DNA from: Microbacterium terregens
GTDB taxonomy: Bacteria > Pseudomonadota > Alphaproteobacteria > Sphingomonadales > Sphingomonadaceae
DNA: 34,239 nt
Assembly (NCBI RefSeq): GCF_027922045.1
Contig: NZ_BSEX01000026.1
Location: 1 to 34,239 of the forward strand
Direction: 5' to 3'
A program made the position numbers and the translations under genes. Shown one piece after another: positions 14,705 through 23,023 of the stretch. Below the pieces are notes generated by a model. That model was not told where the DNA came from. It saw only the letters and a program-made list of their open reading frames with translations, and did no database searches. The number at the start of each line of letters is the position of its first letter. Position 1 is the first letter of the stretch.

Positions 14705-15693
14705 CCGCCCGCGGGCTCGAAGTCGTGGACGGTGCCGGGCTGCGCCGCCATGAAGCGCCGTGGCGGCAGGCCGGCTGCCGACAGCGCGGAGGCGAGCGCC
14801 AGACGCGGTGCGTCGCGCGCCTCGTCGGTGAGCTGGAACGTGCCCCAGTGGATGCCGAGCGCCTGGCCGGCATCCACGTCCTTGAAGATGCGGACAGCCT
14901 CCGCCGGATTGACGTGCTGCGCGCTCATGAACCAGCGCGGCTCGTAGGCACCGATCGGGATCAGCGCCACGTCCGGCCCGCCGAGCCGCTCGCGCATCTC
15001 CCTGAAGATCACGCCGTCACCGTAGCCCGTATCACCCGCGAACCAGATTGAGCCGGCGGGTGTGGTCAGATGATGGCCGGCCCACAAGGCCATGCGCACG
15101 TCGGTCGGCCAGCGGTTCGCCCAATGATAAGCTGGCGTCAGCGTGGTCGCGATCCCCTCGCCGAGCGACATCCGGTCCCACCAGTCGCCGACGATGCAGC
15201 GTGCCTCAGGAACAGCGGCGCGGACGATGGCATCGTTGCCGAGCGGCATGGCCATCAGCGGCGCATGATCCGCCTGGAGCCGGCGGAGCGTCGCGACATC
15301 GAGATGGTCGTAGTGGCAGTGGCTGAGGAGCACGGCATCGATCGGCGGCAGGTCCTCGAACGCGATCCCCGGCGCGGTCACCCGCTTGGGCCCGGCGAAG
15401 GCGAAGGGGCTGGCGCGCTCGGACCAGACCGGATCAGTGAGGATGTTCCTGCCCGCCGACTGGATCAACAGCGAGGCATGCCCGACCATGATGATCCGGG
15501 GGCCTGTGACCCGCGCCTCCGGCTTGGCCGGGGTGACCGGCACCGAGGTCGGCCACTTGGCGGCACCGCCAGCCAGCTTCCAGCGCAGCATGGCGGTGAG
15601 GCCGCGATCGGTCGATGGCTGACCCGGATTGAAGAAGCGGACGCCGTCGAAATGGTCGGTGGGCAGTCCCTGATAGTAACGATTGCGCGCCAT
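14701..15693 (-). CDS. MBL-fold metallohydrolase (UlaG/NAPE-PLD-like)
   Basis: A 330-residue metallo-beta-lactamase-fold protein. The metal motif H-C-H-Y-D-H-L (HxHxDH) is intact, with G-H-A-S before it and W-F-A-G-D-T-G-Y-G after it. A late H-W-G-T-F supplies another ligand. This order is that of the UlaG and NAPE-PLD-like hydrolases, which often cleave phosphodiester or lactone substrates. The ATG at 15693 is preferred over an in-frame GTG at 15702, because an AGGTGA-like site lies 6-10 bases before it. No signal peptide is seen. Confidence 0.88.
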   Translation of the reverse strand: MARNRYYQGLPTDHFDGVRFFNPGQPSTDRGLTAMLRWKLAGGAAKWPTSVPVTPAKPEARVTGPRIIMVGHASLLIQSAGRNILTDPVWSERASPFAFAGPKRVTAPGIAFEDLPPIDAVLLSHCHYDHLDVATLRRLQADHAPLMAMPLGNDAIVRAAVPEARCIVGDWWDRMSLGEGIATTLTPAYHWANRWPTDVRMALWAGHHLTTPAGSIWFAGDTGYGDGVIFREMRERLGGPDVALIPIGAYEPRWFMSAQHVNPAEAVRIFKDVDAGQALGIHWGTFQLTDEARDAPRLALASALSAAGLPPRRFMAAQPGTVHDFEPAGG

Positions 15694-15752
15694 CGGCTTC
15701 ACCTAGCGTCCGAAGACGCCAGGCGCGACCGGGTGAGCACCGTAAGCCCTGG

Positions 15753-16292
15753 TCAGGACGCAGGGACGTCCGGATCTGGGTTGCGCTGCCACACTTGCTC
15801 GGCAAGCAGGGTCGCAAAGCCGAGCCAGCCCACGAAGGGCAGGCCGAGCGCCGCCGCCGGTCGATCGACCTTCGCGACCGCGGCGATATAGCCCGCTCCC
15901 GTCGCGATCATGGCGCCGGATGCGAGCGCGCTGACGCCAAGCTCACGCTTGCGGAAGAAGAGCTCGGTCCAGCCGCCGATCATTCCGGTGTTGAGCAGCC
16001 ACAAGGCCACGCCCAGGGTGCGACCATCGCTTGGCCGGCGGCGGAGCAGTCGATAGCCGCCGATCGCCAGCCCGCTCTCCACGATCGGCCAGACAGCACC
16101 GAACACAGGATCGGGCGGCGTGAAGGCGGGCTTGTCGAGCCGCTTGTACCAGCGCCGGATGTTCGGGTGGGATGGGCCAGGCGCGTTGCGACGTCCGAGC
16201 AGCGCGCTGACCCCCATCGCGGCCGCCACGATCGAAGCAGCGGCCAGAGGTGAGAGGCCGGCCTTCCCGTCGCGAACCGCCGCCCGGCTCAT
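15753..16292 (-). CDS. TspO/MBR family membrane protein
   Basis: A 179-residue protein with five predicted hydrophobic helices, after a short N-terminal lead. The TspO signature is clear: R-R-W-Y-K-R-L-D-K-P-A-F-T-P-P-D, followed by V-F-G-A-V-W-P-I-V-E. Members of this tryptophan-rich family bind tetrapyrroles and act in oxidative or light stress; in Rhodobacter TspO tunes photosynthesis genes. The usual first helix is extended here. The ATG overlaps the glutaredoxin stop by 4 bases, so the two are coupled and may act together in redox stress. Confidence 0.88.
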   Translation of the reverse strand: MSRAAVRDGKAGLSPLAAASIVAAAMGVSALLGRRNAPGPSHPNIRRWYKRLDKPAFTPPDPVFGAVWPIVESGLAIGGYRLLRRRPSDGRTLGVALWLLNTGMIGGWTELFFRKRELGVSALASGAMIATGAGYIAAVAKVDRPAAALGLPFVGWLGFATLLAEQVWQRNPDPDVPAS

Positions 16293-16534
16293 GCCGCGAG
16301 ATACCGTTCGAGATCGTCGCTCCCGCCAATGCGCTCGCCATCGATGAACACCTGCGGCGTCGTATCGACGCCCTGTTCCTCCTCGAAGGCGTCCACCTCC
16401 TCGCGCGAGGACAGGATGCGGTCGTCGACCTCGAACCCCGCCCCTTCCAGCATCTCCTTGGCGCGCACGCCAAACGGACAGGTGTGGTCCGGCAGGATCA
16501 TGCGGTACAGGATCGCAACATTCTTGTCGGCCAT
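16289..16534 (-). CDS. glutaredoxin with unusual CPFG site
   Basis: An 81-residue thioredoxin-fold protein. The active site reads T-C-P-F-G instead of the dithiol CPYC, leaving one Cys. The cis-Pro loop T-T-P-Q-V-F-I-D-G and the G-G-S-D-D-L glutathione-binding part are kept. A monothiol reaction (deglutathionylation) or Fe-S/redox sensing is possible. The ATG at 16534 is preferred to a GTG at 16543; an AGGGAG site lies upstream. It is cotranscribed with tspO, and the divergent dinB gene follows 153 bases away. Confidence 0.85.
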   Translation of the reverse strand: MADKNVAILYRMILPDHTCPFGVRAKEMLEGAGFEVDDRILSSREEVDAFEEEQGVDTTPQVFIDGERIGGSDDLERYLAA

Positions 16535-16649
16535 GTGGGACACTCCCTGGCGGACCGTGACGCCCGCAGCATTCGTATAGCGAAGCGTTGCCGATGCCGT
16601 TCCGTCGCTCAGCGGTAGAATGATCCTGAAGCGGCGCAGCAGATCACAT

Positions 16650-16664
16650 GTTCCTCGTTCGTTC
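16650..16664 (+). promoter_or_regulatory. LexA (SOS) box upstream of dinB
   Basis: GTTC-CTCGTTC-GTTC (GTTC-N7-GTTC) is a full match to the alphaproteobacterial LexA site. It lies 23 bases before the dinB start, overlapping the expected promoter zone. It should make the dinB-DUF763-alkB operon damage-inducible. Confidence 0.85.
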
Positions 16665-16687
16665 GCGCGCTGCTAAGGCGCCCGGCG

Positions 16688-17812
16688 ATGGAAGGCCGTT
16701 CGACTCGCAAGATCATCCATGTCGACATGGATGCCTTCTTCGCGTCCGTGGAGCAGCGCGACGATCCGGCCCTGCGCGGGCGGCCGGTCGCGGTCGGCTA
16801 TGCGGCGGCGCGCGGCGTCGTCGCGGCGGCCAGCTACGAGGCGCGGGGGTTCGGGGTGCGCTCAGCCCTGCCTTCGGTCACGGCACTTCGGCGTTGTCCC
16901 GACCTCGTCTTCGTGCCGCCGCGCTTCGACGTCTACAAGGCCGTCTCGCGTCAGATCCATGCGATCTTCGCCGAGTACACCGACCTCATCCAGCCGCTGT
17001 CGCTCGACGAGGCCTATCTCGACGTGACCGGCAACCGTGCCGGGCTGCCGACGGCCTGGGCCACCGCCAAGGCCATCCGGGCGCGCATCCTCGAGGAGAC
17101 CGGCCTGACTGCGTCGGCCGGCATCAGCTACAACAAGTTCCTGGCCAAGCTCGCGTCGGACCACCGCAAGCCCAACGGCCAGTTCGCCGTCACGCCCGAC
17201 ATGGGCGCTGCCTGGGTCGAGACTTTACCCGTCGCGCGCTTCCACGGCGTCGGACCGGTGACGGCGGCCAAGATGAAGCGGCTCGGCATTGAGACCGGTG
17301 CCGACCTCCGCGCTAAGCCGCTCGCCTTCCTCGAAGAGCACTTCGGCAGTTCGGCCGGCTGGTACCATGCGATCGCCCGCGGCGAGGATCATCGCCCGGT
17401 CAACCCGAACCGCGCCCGCAAGTCGTCGGGTTCGGAGACCACGTTCGATCGCGACCTGACCGAACCGGCCGAGATCGAGACCGGCGTATTACGCATGGCG
17501 GACGATGTCTGGAACTGGTGCGAGAACGCCCAGGCCTTTGGCCGCACTGTCACCGTCAAGATCAAGTTCCAGGACTTCCGCCAGATCACCCGCAGCCGCA
17601 GCCATGCAGGCGCGGTGACCGATCGGGATCAGCTTCACCGTACAAGCCTTGACCTCGTCCGCTCGATCTACCCGCCCGAAACCGGCATCCGCCTGGTCGG
17701 GGTGACCGTCTCCAACTTCGAGGCACCCGTGCGCGACGACGGGCCGGCCCTGCCCCTATTTGGCGCGGGACCGGACTCACGCGGCGCTTCGATGATGGTG
17801 GAGGCTCGCTGA
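16688..17812 (+). CDS. dinB: DNA polymerase IV (Y-family)
   Basis: A 374-residue Y-family polymerase. The palm residues are present: D13 in I-I-H-V-D-M-D-A-F-F-A-S-V-E, and D107-E108 in S-L-D-E-A-Y-L-D, so it should be active, unlike ImuB. A little-finger domain follows. It makes distributive lesion-bypass synthesis. The usual beta-clamp peptide may be the ending L-P-L-F near residue 357. A LexA box lies 23 bases upstream. Its TGA shares one base with the next ATG (TGATG), so translation continues into the DUF763 gene. Confidence 0.95.
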   Translation: MEGRSTRKIIHVDMDAFFASVEQRDDPALRGRPVAVGYAAARGVVAAASYEARGFGVRSALPSVTALRRCPDLVFVPPRFDVYKAVSRQIHAIFAEYTDLIQPLSLDEAYLDVTGNRAGLPTAWATAKAIRARILEETGLTASAGISYNKFLAKLASDHRKPNGQFAVTPDMGAAWVETLPVARFHGVGPVTAAKMKRLGIETGADLRAKPLAFLEEHFGSSAGWYHAIARGEDHRPVNPNRARKSSGSETTFDRDLTEPAEIETGVLRMADDVWNWCENAQAFGRTVTVKIKFQDFRQITRSRSHAGAVTDRDQLHRTSLDLVRSIYPPETGIRLVGVTVSNFEAPVRDDGPALPLFGAGPDSRGASMMVEAR

Positions 17813-19077
17813 TGGGCCGGCGGTCGGGGAGCGCCGACCTGCCGCTCCATGGCGGGCGCGTACCCGCCTGGCTTGGCCAGCGCATGACCCGGCTCGGCGC
17901 GGTGATCGCGCAAGCGATCGTGCTCGAATATGGCCGGGACGAACTGCTGCGTCGTCTCGCCCACCCCTTCTGGTTCCAGTCTTTTGGCGCGGTAATGGGC
18001 ATGGACTGGCACTCGTCGGGGATCACGACGAGCGTACTCGGAGCCCTCAAGCGCGGCCTTGCCCCTCTCTCGAGCGAGCTCGGCCTGCACGTGTGCGGCG
18101 GTCGCGGGCGGCACAGCCGCGCGACCCCCGCAGAGCTTGTCGCGGTGGGAGAGCGCGTCGGTCTCGATGGCGAGGCGCTCGCGCGTTCCAGTCGGCTGGT
18201 CGCGAAGGTCGACAGCGCCGCGGTGCAGGATGGGTTCGACCTCTATCTCCACGGCTTCATCGTCGCTGACGACGGTCGCTGGGTGGTAGTGCAGCAGGGC
18301 ATGAACGACGGCCGGAAGCAGGCTCGCCGTTATCACTGGCTCTCCGAGGGACTGGAGAGCTTCGTCGACGCGCCCCATGCCGCGGTCGAAGGCGCCAATC
18401 AGGGTCAGATCGTTAACCTGACCGACCGGCGCGCCGCCGCCTCGCGCGAACGCCAGCTCGATCTGCTCCGAAATGCGGGACCCGATGGAATCGTCCGCGA
18501 GCTTGCTCGGCTCAAACCCGCCTACGGCAAAGCATCTGCGCCGGCCGCGCAGGCGATGTTGCCGCACCTCGTCATGCCCGATCATCATGAGGTCCGTGCC
18601 GAGGACGTGATCGAGCGTCGACTGCATGGCGCGCTTGCCGCGGCCGCCGATCGTGGGCCTGAGGACTTCGCCGAACTGCTGCTGGTGCCCGGCATCGGCG
18701 CCCGCACCGTTCGTTCGCTGGCGATGGTGGCGGAGGTGGTTCATGGCACACCGTGTCGGTTCAGCGACCCTGCCCGCTTCAGCCTCGCCCATGGCGGCAA
18801 GGACCGTCATCCCTACCCGGTCCCGACCCGCGTCTATGACCGGACGATCGCGGTCATGAAGGGTGCGGTCGCGGCCGCGAAGCTCGGCCAGGACGAGAAG
18901 CTGGCGGCGATCCGGCGTCTCGACCAGCAGGCGAGACGGCTGGAGGTCACCGCGACCGGCCCATCGGTCGAAGCGCTGATCGCGGAGGAGCGCAGCCGAT
19001 CGCACGCCTTCGGTGGTCGCAGCGTATTCGGCTGGGAGCCGCCGGGACCGGTACACGCCGACGAGAGCGCGGCTTGA
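17812..19077 (+). CDS. DUF763 protein with helix-hairpin-helix motif
   Basis: A 421-residue protein of the DUF763 family, which has no known function. The start G-R-R-S-G-S-A-D-L-P-L-H-G-G-R-V-P-A-W-L and the segments G-M-D-W-H-S-S-G-I-T-T and H-V-C-G-G-R-G follow the family. Near the C-terminus, residues 289-304 (L-L-L-V-P-G-I-G-A-R-T-V-R-S-L-A) form a helix-hairpin-helix of the kind that grips DNA backbones. No membrane segment is seen. The ATG shares a base with the dinB stop, and its own TGA shares a base with the alkB start, so the three genes are strictly coupled behind a LexA box. A DNA-repair role is inferred from context and motif. Confidence 0.85.
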   Translation: MGRRSGSADLPLHGGRVPAWLGQRMTRLGAVIAQAIVLEYGRDELLRRLAHPFWFQSFGAVMGMDWHSSGITTSVLGALKRGLAPLSSELGLHVCGGRGRHSRATPAELVAVGERVGLDGEALARSSRLVAKVDSAAVQDGFDLYLHGFIVADDGRWVVVQQGMNDGRKQARRYHWLSEGLESFVDAPHAAVEGANQGQIVNLTDRRAAASRERQLDLLRNAGPDGIVRELARLKPAYGKASAPAAQAMLPHLVMPDHHEVRAEDVIERRLHGALAAAADRGPEDFAELLLVPGIGARTVRSLAMVAEVVHGTPCRFSDPARFSLAHGGKDRHPYPVPTRVYDRTIAVMKGAVAAAKLGQDEKLAAIRRLDQQARRLEVTATGPSVEALIAEERSRSHAFGGRSVFGWEPPGPVHADESAA

Positions 19078-19646
19078 TGGCCATGGCGGACTTGTTCGAT
19101 ACCCCGACGCTGCCTGGGCTCGCGTCGCAGGACGATCTCGTCAGCGAGGCCGAGGAGCGGGTGCTGATTGCGGCGATCGACGCTACCGCATTGTCGCCCT
19201 TCCGGTTTCAAGGCTGGACCGGCAAGCGGCTGACCAGCTCCTATGGCTGGCGATATGACTTCGACGCGGGACGGCTTGAGCAGGGCGAGCCGCTACCCGA
19301 TTGGCTGCTGCCGATCCGGGATCGCGCGGCTGCCTTCGCCGGGTTACCTGTCGAGGATCTCGTCCAGGCGCTGCTGATCCGCTACGATCCGGGCGCGGGC
19401 ATCGGCTGGCATCGTGATCGGCCGGCCTTCGAGCATGTGGTCGGGCTGTCGCTCGGCGCACTGGCGACGATGCGCTTCCGCCGCCGGGTCGGCACGCGTT
19501 TCGAGCGCGTCGGCATGCCGCTGCCGCCCCGCGGTGCCTATCACCTCAGTGGCGAGGCGCGCCGTAACTGGGAACACAGCATCGCCGAAATGGACCGAAC
19601 GCGCTGGTCGATCACGTTCCGCAGCCTGCGCGCGCGATCGTCCTAA
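19077..19646 (+). CDS. alkB: AlkB-like Fe(II)/2-oxoglutarate dioxygenase
   Basis: A 189-residue AlkB-fold protein. Iron ligands H112-x-D114 (W-H-R-D) and H167 (W-E-H-S) and the 2-oxoglutarate arginines R176 and R182 (R-W-S-I-T-F-R) are present. AlkB enzymes reverse methyl and etheno damage on DNA bases by oxidative dealkylation. It is closer to the short Y-D-P-G-A-G-I-G-W-H group than to E. coli AlkB. The ATG at 19077 is chosen because it shares a base with the DUF763 stop; a TTG at 19074 and an ATG at 19083 are alternatives. It ends the SOS operon and overlaps the next convergent gene by 4 bases. Confidence 0.9.
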   Translation: MAMADLFDTPTLPGLASQDDLVSEAEERVLIAAIDATALSPFRFQGWTGKRLTSSYGWRYDFDAGRLEQGEPLPDWLLPIRDRAAAFAGLPVEDLVQALLIRYDPGAGIGWHRDRPAFEHVVGLSLGALATMRFRRRVGTRFERVGMPLPPRGAYHLSGEARRNWEHSIAEMDRTRWSITFRSLRARSS

Positions 19647-19957
19647 CCCGCGTCGTCGATCTCAGGATCGGTGCTGGCGCCCTTTGGCGCCGCGTCGGGC
19701 AAGCGCGCGGCAAGCGAGCCGATATTGTCTCCTCGGACCTCGATCATCGAAACCCCGTCGACGATCACCGCGTGTTGGGGGATCAGGATCGCGTCCTGCT
19801 GGTGCGCCGGATCGAGTGCGAGCCACGCGCGTACCGCCTTCTCAAGGCTGGTGACTTCGACAAGTTCTTCCTGGCCACGCGGCACGTTCTCGAGCGCAGC
19901 GCTCATCCGCCACTCGATGTCGGGCGATGCCACATCGCCCCAGCTTGCTTCGGCCAT
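19643..19957 (-). CDS. hypothetical protein, 104 residues
   Basis: An acidic soluble protein starting M-A-E-A-S-W-G-D-V-A-S-P-D-I-E-W. A helical segment (S-L-E-K-A-V-R-A-W-L-A-L-D-P) and a short beta segment (H-A-V-I-V-D-G-V-S-M-I-E-V) look conserved, but the family is not recognised. AAGGGA lies 5 bases upstream. It sits between the two SOS units, opposite in strand, and has no LexA box. Its stop overlaps the alkB stop by 4 bases. Confidence 0.6.
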   Translation of the reverse strand: MAEASWGDVASPDIEWRMSAALENVPRGQEELVEVTSLEKAVRAWLALDPAHQQDAILIPQHAVIVDGVSMIEVRGDNIGSLAARLPDAAPKGASTDPEIDDAG

Positions 19958-20094
19958 GGTCGTCCCTTCCGTCAACGCCTGCGCATTGTCCGCAAGTCGA
20001 GCGCAAGGACGGGCACGAAGTTCCCTCAAGCTCCGTCTAGCTCTGAACGGGCCAGCAACAGCGCTGCGGGCTCCAGACCAGCCTCGCTGCCCCT

Positions 20095-20358
20095 TCAACG
20101 TAACTGGCTGTCCTTGCTGCCCCGCCGATTGATGCCGGACGCCTTCGGCTTGGCATCACGAAGCGATTGACACGCGACGCACGTGCGAACGCCCGGGAGG
20201 ACAATCCGACGACGCTCGGGGATCGGCTCGCCGCATTCAACACAGTGGGTTTCACTTTCGCCCGTCGGCATGCCAGCCCGGGCGGCGAGGATGGCATCCG
20301 CGACCGAGTCGTCGATCTGATCCTGGACGGCACCGTCCCGCGTCCAACCGCCCGCCAT
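20095..20358 (-). CDS. DksA/TraR-family zinc-finger protein (YbiI-like)
   Basis: An 87-residue protein with a single C4 zinc finger: C-V-E-C-G, then C-V-A-C-Q after about 18 residues. The start M-A-G-G-W-T-R-D-G-A-V-Q-D-Q-I-D matches small YbiI-like members. Longer DksA proteins bind RNA polymerase through a coiled coil, which is mostly missing here, so a similar role is uncertain. Two adjacent ATGs (20361 and 20358) are possible. GGAG spacing favours 20358. It is divergent from imuA. Confidence 0.8.
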   Translation of the reverse strand: MAGGWTRDGAVQDQIDDSVADAILAARAGMPTGESETHCVECGEPIPERRRIVLPGVRTCVACQSLRDAKPKASGINRRGSKDSQLR

Positions 20359-20513
20359 CATCTGCTCCGTCTTCGATTGTCATCCGAAATGGGGTGAGCA
20401 GGCGCTGTTTTCAGCCTTTCCGGCGCTGGGCAGCACCAGCAGAACACCGTGTCGGGCTGATCCCGGCCAGATTCTTTTACGCTCCGTGGGTTGACCGACG
20501 TCGCCGCCATGCG

Positions 20514-20528
20514 GAACATAAGAGGAAC
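20514..20528 (+). promoter_or_regulatory. LexA (SOS) box upstream of imuA
   Basis: GAAC-ATAAGAG-GAAC (GAAC-N7-GAAC) is the reverse-complement form of the alphaproteobacterial LexA direct repeat. It lies 20 bases before the imuA ATG. It should repress the imuA-imuB unit until DNA damage. Confidence 0.85.
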
Positions 20529-20548
20529 ACGAGAGTCGATTCCGCCTG

Positions 20549-21310
20549 ATGTCTGCCGCCGCTTCCAGCTCCGAAATCGTGACACGCCTTCGCGAGAGCG
20601 TTGCCGATGCGCGCCCGCGGCAGGTTGCAGCCCTTCCCTTTGGCTTGCCCGAGATCGACCGCCGGCTGGCCGACCATGGGCTGGACGGGGCCGCCCTGCA
20701 CGACATCGCGCCCGCGGCCCCGTCGCTCAGCGACGACGCCGCAGCGACGCTCTTCATCGCCGGCATCGCCGCGCGCCTGGCAGCGGCCGCCAACAGCCGC
20801 GTGCTGTGGGTGGTGAGCCGGTTCGACCTCTACGCGCCGGGGCTTGAGCAAGCAGGATTGCCGCCCGGACGCATCCTCTTTGCCGAAGGACGCGAGGACA
20901 AGGACGTGCTGGCGCTGATGGAGGATGGCCTGCGTCACGGCGCACTTGCCGCAGTCGTAGGCGAGGTCCGTCGCGCCGACATGACCGCGAGCCGCCGGCT
21001 CCAGCTCGCTGCTGACGCGGGCAGGACGCCCGCCTTGCTGTCGCGCCGGTGGCGCCGACAGGGTGTCTGTCCCCTGTTCGAGCTGTCGGCGGCGACGACG
21101 CGTTGGCGGATCGGCTGTGCGCCATCCGAACGGCTGCCCGCGCCTGGCGTCGGCCGTGCCCGCTGGACGGTAGAGCTCGTCCGCCAGCGGAATGGCAATC
21201 CCTTTTCCCTTCTCGTCGAGGCCTCAGATGACACGGGTCGCCTCGCTCTACCTGCCGGCGCTCAGCATCGAGCGGCTCCGGCGGCTGGAGCGACCGCGCG
21301 CGCAGCCTGA
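20549..21310 (+). CDS. imuA: ImuA, SOS mutasome accessory protein
   Basis: A 253-residue protein of the ImuA (RecA/SulA-related) family. The start region P-F-G-L-P-E-I-D-R-R-L and the core V-L-W-V-V-S-R-F-D-L-Y-A-P-G-L fit, as does the G-L-P-P-G-R-I-L-F-A-E-G segment. It lacks a Walker A loop. In Caulobacter and others ImuA works with ImuB and DnaE2 in error-prone lesion bypass. The tail is Ala/Arg-rich. A LexA box lies 20 bases upstream. The last 83 bases overlap the start of imuB in another frame. Confidence 0.9.
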   Translation: MSAAASSSEIVTRLRESVADARPRQVAALPFGLPEIDRRLADHGLDGAALHDIAPAAPSLSDDAAATLFIAGIAARLAAAANSRVLWVVSRFDLYAPGLEQAGLPPGRILFAEGREDKDVLALMEDGLRHGALAAVVGEVRRADMTASRRLQLAADAGRTPALLSRRWRRQGVCPLFELSAATTRWRIGCAPSERLPAPGVGRARWTVELVRQRNGNPFSLLVEASDDTGRLALPAGAQHRAAPAAGATARAA

Positions 21311-23021
21311 GCCGCGTGCCCTCTCCCCCTTGCCCGTCGACGACGACCCCGGCGCCTGCTCGGTGCCGCGGGGCGGCAACTGGCGGCCGGGTGCACGCTG
21401 GGCGCGCGAGGGCACGCGCGATCGCTTGGGCGTGGCGGCCGAGGCGACCGCGCTCCCGCTCCATCAGCAACCGACCATGCGCGAACTCGGGCGCCGGTCG
21501 GAAGCCGCCGAGCATCCGTTCAAAGGGCGGCAGCATGCGCCGCTCGCCGCGACCGTATCCACGGCAGAACGGGCGGGAGCGCCCGCACCGCCGCTGATCC
21601 TGGCGCACCAGACCGGCAATCAACAGCTGATCGCGGCGGCTTGCCCGGCGGCCCTCGCGCTCGGCCTGGTGCCGGGCATGGCGGTGACCCAGGCGCGGGC
21701 GCTCGTGCCAGGGCTCGACATCCGCGCGTTGGATCCCGCCGCCGACGCGGCCGTTCTGGATCGGCTCGCTTACCACGCGGTGCGGCACTGGACGCCGACC
21801 GTGGCCATCAGCGGGCCGGTTGGGCTCTGGCTCGACCTGACCGGCGTCACCCACCTGTTCGGCGGTGAGGTGCGGTTCTGCGAGCGCCTGCTCGGCTTCT
21901 GCCGGCGGCTCGGGCTGACGGCGCGGGTCGCGGTCGCGGGCAGTCTCGGGGCGGCGCACGCGCTGGCACGGTTTGGCGGCCAGCCGATCGAGCGGATCGA
22001 GGCCGGCCGCGAGGCGCAGGCACTCGCTGGTCTGCCGCTCGCGGCGCTTCGCCTGACGCCCGAGGCGCTGGCCGCGGCGACCCGCTTCGGGCTGGAGCGC
22101 GTCGGCGACCTGCTACCACTCCCGCGCGGTCCGCTCGCCCGGCGGCTTGGCCTCGCCAGCGTCCGCCGGCTCGACGAGGCGCTCGGGCGTCTGGCTGAGC
22201 CGATCGTCCCGGTCGTGGCACACGAGGTTCCGGTCGCAACGCTACGACTGCTCGAGCCGATCGGGACCGCGGAGGCGATCGAGCAGGTCATCCGCGATCT
22301 GCTTGCCGACATGGTCGAGCAGCTGCGGACACGGGGCCTCGGCGCGCGGACGCTGGTGCTGGCACTCGATCGCGTCGACGGCAGCGAGCAGCGGCTGACC
22401 ATCGGCACGGTGCGTGCCACCCGCGATGCGGCTCACCTCGCGCGCCTCTTTCATCTCCGCATCGAACGCGTCGACCCTGGCCTCGGCATCGAGACGATGC
22501 GGCTGGCGGCCCTCCGGACCGAGCCGCTCGGCGCAACCCCGCTTGGGGGCACGCTCGCGGGCGACGTCGGACCTGCCGACCTCTCGACCCTTGTCGACCA
22601 ACTCGCGGGCCGGGCGGGGCCGGAGGCGCTGTTCACGGTCGGCGCGGTCGAAAGCGACGTGCCCGAGCGCGCGACCGTCCGCGTCGAACCGATGGCGAGC
22701 CCTCAGGGCTGGCCGGCGTGGAAGCGGCCCGTCCGGCTGCTGCGCCGGCCCGAGCCGCTATCCGGCGTGGTGGCACTGCTGCCCGACCATCCTCCGCGCC
22801 GCTTCACCTGGCGCGGGCGTGTCCATGCCGTGGTCGCGGGCGACGGCCCGGAACGCATCCATGGCGAGTGGTGGCGGCGCGACGGCGAGGTCTGGGCGGT
22901 GCGCGATTATTTCCGCGTCGAGGATGAGGCAGGCGCGCGCTTCTGGCTGTTCCGGCGCGGTGACGGTGTCCATGGCGCGACCGGCGATCTTAGCTGGTAC
23001 ATCCACGGCCTGTTCGGATGA
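21228..23021 (+). CDS. imuB: ImuB, catalytically dead Y-family polymerase homologue
   Basis: A 597-residue Y-family-like protein, longer than common ImuB because of a Pro/Arg-rich insert of about 75 residues near the N-terminus. The start V-A-S-L-Y-L-P-A-L-S-I-E-R lacks the first catalytic Asp, and the region matching S-L-D-E-A reads G-L-W-L-D-L-T-G, so the acidic pair is missing. ImuB is known to be inactive and to link DnaE2 to the beta clamp. The ATG at 21228 starts inside imuA (83-base overlap), giving coupled expression. Confidence 0.92.
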   Translation: MTRVASLYLPALSIERLRRLERPRAQPEPRALSPLPVDDDPGACSVPRGGNWRPGARWAREGTRDRLGVAAEATALPLHQQPTMRELGRRSEAAEHPFKGRQHAPLAATVSTAERAGAPAPPLILAHQTGNQQLIAAACPAALALGLVPGMAVTQARALVPGLDIRALDPAADAAVLDRLAYHAVRHWTPTVAISGPVGLWLDLTGVTHLFGGEVRFCERLLGFCRRLGLTARVAVAGSLGAAHALARFGGQPIERIEAGREAQALAGLPLAALRLTPEALAAATRFGLERVGDLLPLPRGPLARRLGLASVRRLDEALGRLAEPIVPVVAHEVPVATLRLLEPIGTAEAIEQVIRDLLADMVEQLRTRGLGARTLVLALDRVDGSEQRLTIGTVRATRDAAHLARLFHLRIERVDPGLGIETMRLAALRTEPLGATPLGGTLAGDVGPADLSTLVDQLAGRAGPEALFTVGAVESDVPERATVRVEPMASPQGWPAWKRPVRLLRRPEPLSGVVALLPDHPPRRFTWRGRVHAVVAGDGPERIHGEWWRRDGEVWAVRDYFRVEDEAGARFWLFRRGDGVHGATGDLSWYIHGLFG

Positions 23022-23023
23022 CT

